DNA from: JANQQC01 sp965262255
GTDB lineage: Bacteria; Pseudomonadota; Alphaproteobacteria; Caulobacterales; Hyphomonadaceae
Assembly (NCBI GenBank): GCA_965262255.1
Contig: OZ253505.1
Span: 2,170,001 to 2,234,000 of the forward strand
DNA length: 64,000 nucleotides
Direction: 5' to 3'
This document shows, piece by piece, positions 61,505-64,000 of this stretch; the first letter of the stretch is position 1, and each line of letters opens with the position of its first letter. The position numbers and the translations under genes were made by a program. The notes below the pieces were generated by a model. The model made no database searches, was not told the origin of the DNA, and worked only from the letters and a program-made list of their open reading frames with translations.

Positions 61505-62755
61505 GTGGATATACCTCGATCGCCATTTGCTCCTAAGAATTTTCCGATTCTTCCACACGTCGGCGGTGTAAGATCTTCTACCGCTCGGTATGGATTCTAC
61601 TCGTCCATAAATTCAGACCGCGACGACGTGTTTCTACTTGAGTTTGAGGAGGGAACGAGGTGCGCCGGTGTGTTTACGCGTTCGACGACTGCATCAGACG
61701 ATGTCACTTGGTGCAGGGAGTCGATTAGACGCGGAAAGGGTTTAGCGCGTTGCTTGATCGTAAACGCTGGCAATTCAAATGCATTTACGGGTGAGTTTGG
61801 ACAGCAAAAGAACGCTGCGACTGTCGAAGCTTTGGTAAAGACTTTAAAGATTTCCCCGGAGACTTGTTTCTTGGCGGCCACTGGCGTGATCGGGGAACCA
61901 CTTCCAACTCCGGAGGCAATAGCGTCTTTGGTTCCAAATCTTACGGCGCAGTTGGATCAACCCAATTGGGAAGCTTGCGCCAAAGCGTTCATGACAACCG
62001 ACACATTTGCAAAAGGTTCGGGTCGCAGGTTTGAACTGGATGGTCAGGAGATAAATGTAGTGGGGATCGCTAAGGGGTCTGGCATGATCGCTCCGAATAT
62101 GGCAACGATGTTGGCTTACATTTTTACCGATCTTGCCATTGATCAAAAAACGTTAGACGAGCTAATTCGGGAAATTACTGACGGAACGTTCAACTGCATA
62201 AGTGTTGACGGTGATACTTCAACGTCGGATAGTTTCATGATTTTTGCGACCGGGCGGGCCCAGAATGCTCCGATTACGTCCGTTAATGATTCAGGTTACG
62301 AGTTAGTAAAACGAAAACTCGAGGACGTTGCACGTTCGCTGGCGGTACAGATTGTCGAAGATGGGGAGGGGGCAAGTAAATTTGTAACGATTAAAGTAAC
62401 GAGAGCCAAAACCAAAGAATCGGCGAAGAATATTGCCTGCAGTATTGCGAATTCTCCTTTGGTTAAGACGGCTATCGCTGCTGGTGATGCTAACTGGGGA
62501 AGGATTGTTATGGCGATAGGTAAGTCGGAAGAATTTATCGATAGAAATAAGCTAGAAATCTACTTTGACGAATTCTTGGTTGCAGAACGTGGAGGGCGAT
62601 CAGCAGTTTACAATGAAGCAGACGTGAGCGCAGTATGTGCTAAATCTCGTTATACGATAACAGTCGATTTAGCCTTAGGGAGTGAGGACATTAGTGTCTA
62701 TACGTGTGATCTGACTGAACGATACGTCCATATCAACGGTTCTTATAGAACATGA
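61505..62755 (+). CDS. argJ: Bifunctional glutamate N-acetyltransferase/ornithine acetyltransferase
   Basis: 416 residues from GTG 61505 (VDIPRSPFAPKNFPILPHVG), five bases after the parvulin gene; the frame extends upstream but overlaps that gene. ArgJ recycles the acetyl group in arginine synthesis. The self-cleavage site KGSGMIAPNMATMLAYIFTD, in which threonine becomes the new N-terminus and nucleophile, is intact. Cytoplasmic, probably heterotetramer. The stop overlaps the mutT start (ATGA). Confidence 0.96.
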   Translation: MDIPRSPFAPKNFPILPHVGGVRSSTARYGFYSSINSDRDDVFLLEFEEGTRCAGVFTRSTTASDDVTWCRESIRRGKGLARCLIVNAGNSNAFTGEFGQQKNAATVEALVKTLKISPETCFLAATGVIGEPLPTPEAIASLVPNLTAQLDQPNWEACAKAFMTTDTFAKGSGRRFELDGQEINVVGIAKGSGMIAPNMATMLAYIFTDLAIDQKTLDELIREITDGTFNCISVDGDTSTSDSFMIFATGRAQNAPITSVNDSGYELVKRKLEDVARSLAVQIVEDGEGASKFVTIKVTRAKTKESAKNIACSIANSPLVKTAIAAGDANWGRIVMAIGKSEEFIDRNKLEIYFDEFLVAERGGRSAVYNEADVSAVCAKSRYTITVDLALGSEDISVYTCDLTERYVHINGSYRT

Positions 62756-63156
62756 GTCGACCCACAATTTTAGTTTCTGCAGCCATTATCATTGATGATG
62801 CGGGAAAATTTCTTTTGGCGCAACGTCCAGCGGGAAAGTCTTTTGCCGGAATGTGGGAGTTCCCCGGTGGGAAAGTAGAGGCTGACGAAAGTCCTGAGGA
62901 AGCACTGCGGCGGGAACTAAAAGAGGAACTGAGTATATCTGTTCGGATAGAAGATTTAGAGGCGTATAATTTTGTAAGTTACGCTTATGACGACTTTCAT
63001 TTGGTAATGGTCGTTTATTCAATTCGAAGATGGGAAGGAGAGGTGATTCCACTAGAGGGCCAAAACATTGCCTGGGTTTATCCCAAAGATCTTCAGAATT
63101 ATCCTGCACCGCCGGCGGATCTTCCGCTGTTCAATGCATTAGCAATTGTTAGCTAG
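62752..63156 (+). CDS. mutT: Nudix hydrolase, 8-oxo-dGTPase type
   Basis: 134 residues. The Nudix box GGKVEADESPEEALRRELKE then EL is complete (G...E.......RE.xEE). MutT removes 8-oxo-dGTP and lowers A:T-to-C:G mutation. The neighbour order argJ-mutT and the overlap of four bases mark a common transcript typical of alphaproteobacteria. The substrate assignment follows this context and the preceding FLLAQRPAGKSFAGMWEFPG. Confidence 0.92.
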   Translation: MSRPTILVSAAIIIDDAGKFLLAQRPAGKSFAGMWEFPGGKVEADESPEEALRRELKEELSISVRIEDLEAYNFVSYAYDDFHLVMVVYSIRRWEGEVIPLEGQNIAWVYPKDLQNYPAPPADLPLFNALAIVS

Positions 63157-63898
63157 GTTCTTCAATCCTAAGAGTTGAAGTATAATTGTTATCGAAGCGA
63201 AACTTGTTCAAACTGTTTAGTCATATTCGTTTTAAATGAACAGTTGTCCCGCTTATTAAAACTATGTTTGCTGGTTAACTTGAGCGCATGGAGAGTTTAT
63301 TCAACGCTTAGGCGAACCAACAGTGTTTTACTACGGTTTTAAGGAACACAATTTTGAAGAAAGTAACATGGCCAATAACCTCCGTTCAGTCCCGATCGGG
63401 TCCCAACGTTTAGTACTCCTATTTTTTGCGAAATTATCCACTGTTCCATCCTTACCAATATACTAGTTGATAATTTTGGGAACTATATACTTTTTGACAC
63501 AAAAACGAGAAAAAGAAGGCATACAGATAGGGCGTTTTCAGGCGATTCACTCCCATAGTTGCGGAGTAACCGGGAGATTATACGAAAGTTTCTACGTTAG
63601 CCAACCACTCAAAAATTTGTGTGCAACTCATCCACCACGATGCCTATCCGTATTTGTGATCTTGAAGTTTCATTTTTCGCAACTTGAATCTGTGCTTTGA
63701 TTTGCTTTACGCACTAACTCATTCAATTGGATTGACACCCCTTAGAATGTTACATTACCAACGTTTGTCACTCAAGAGCAAACTCACAAATTTTCTTCAA
63801 TATTGGGAACTCATTTCATTTTTTCAAATTTTTTCTTGAAAGATTTAACGAACCGTAGTATAAAGGAAGTCATCATATATCCTGAAAGGAGAAGTCTC
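63157..63898. other. Long intergenic region with no recognised gene
   Basis: About 740 AT-rich bases. The only longer open frame (63467-63700, plus) has no ribosome site and no plausible protein features. No tRNA, repeat or convincing terminator is seen. It presumably holds the promoter of the gene starting at 63899. Confidence 0.35.
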
Positions 63899-64000
63899 AT
63901 GGAACTTGAGGCTAATGACTCAGTTATCGAGTCTACGACTGTCATCACTCGAACACATACGCGTACCGCCAAACTTAGCAAGGGCGGACACAAAAAAGTG
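63899..64000 (+). CDS. 5' end of an unidentified gene
   Basis: ATG 63899 preceded at seven bases by AAAGGAG, followed by 34 open codons running off the window: MELEANDSVIESTTVITRTH, then a basic TRTAKLSKGGHKKV. The strong ribosome site and Lys/Arg-rich, Thr-rich N-terminus make it a real start, but too little is present to name a family. Confidence 0.55.
   Translation, partial: MELEANDSVIESTTVITRTHTRTAKLSKGGHKKV

Noticed and set aside
63467..63700. 77-codon ORF after mutT
   Set aside because: No ribosome site, low-complexity composition and no recognisable feature.

Overview
The window is a piece of bacterial chromosome, most likely from an alphaproteobacterium. The evidence is the short-lid adenylate kinase, the alphaproteobacterial SecY N-terminus, the secA / parvulin lipoprotein / argJ / mutT neighbourhood, a large Caulobacter/Sphingomonas-type TonB receptor and a two-TM coiled-coil protein resembling the polarity factor TipN. 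A family near Caulobacterales/Hyphomonadaceae is an inference. The sequence looks AT-richer than most members of those groups (impression, not computed).

Layout: 1-6.4 kb holds the 5' part of nrdB (minus strand, running off the left edge), an NAD-binding epimerase-like gene, a secreted TPR protein, queG and the TipN-like gene with a 49-codon ORF upstream. 6.6-7.1 kb holds imperfect repeats followed by tRNA-Ser(GCU). 7.5-11.7 kb is a sugar-uptake-type pair: a TonB-dependent receptor whose promoter carries a GntR-type operator, followed by a GntR/FCD regulator.

From 11.9 to 55.1 kb runs the ribosomal/transcription super-cluster: rplK-rplA, rplJ-rplL, a single-frame rpoB-rpoC fusion of 3135 codons, rpsL-rpsG-fusA-tuf, then the S10, spc and alpha operons (rpsJ through rplQ, with secY and adk). 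The core is interrupted twice. Between rpoBC and rpsL (24.0-29.5 kb) lie a broken ImmA/HigA-type protein, an IS5-type transposase fragment, an AbiJ-like abortive-infection protein, an unknown helical protein, two related tandem-repeat arrays and a Fic AMPylase. Between tuf and rpsJ (33.9-40.7 kb) lie a tandemly duplicated unknown gene with relics of tuf and of the neighbouring nuclease gene, a DUF262/DUF1524 (GmrSD-like) nuclease, a dead amidohydrolase, a ParD antitoxin with a broken ParE, and a small membrane protein. These two inserts look like defence/mobile islands lodged inside otherwise strictly conserved housekeeping operons.

55.1-64.0 kb returns to metabolism and secretion: ald, a hotdog thioesterase and an SDR on the minus strand, secA (minus), divergent to a parvulin lipoprotein, argJ and mutT, then a 740-base stretch with no recognisable gene and the start of an unidentified gene at the right edge.

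The most unusual points are the natural rpoB-rpoC fusion, an enlarged trigger-loop insertion (SI3) in the RpoC half built from repeated SBHM-like units, a ribosomal protein L4 with an added helix-hairpin-helix-like C-terminal domain, and the 31/32-base repeat arrays upstream of fic.
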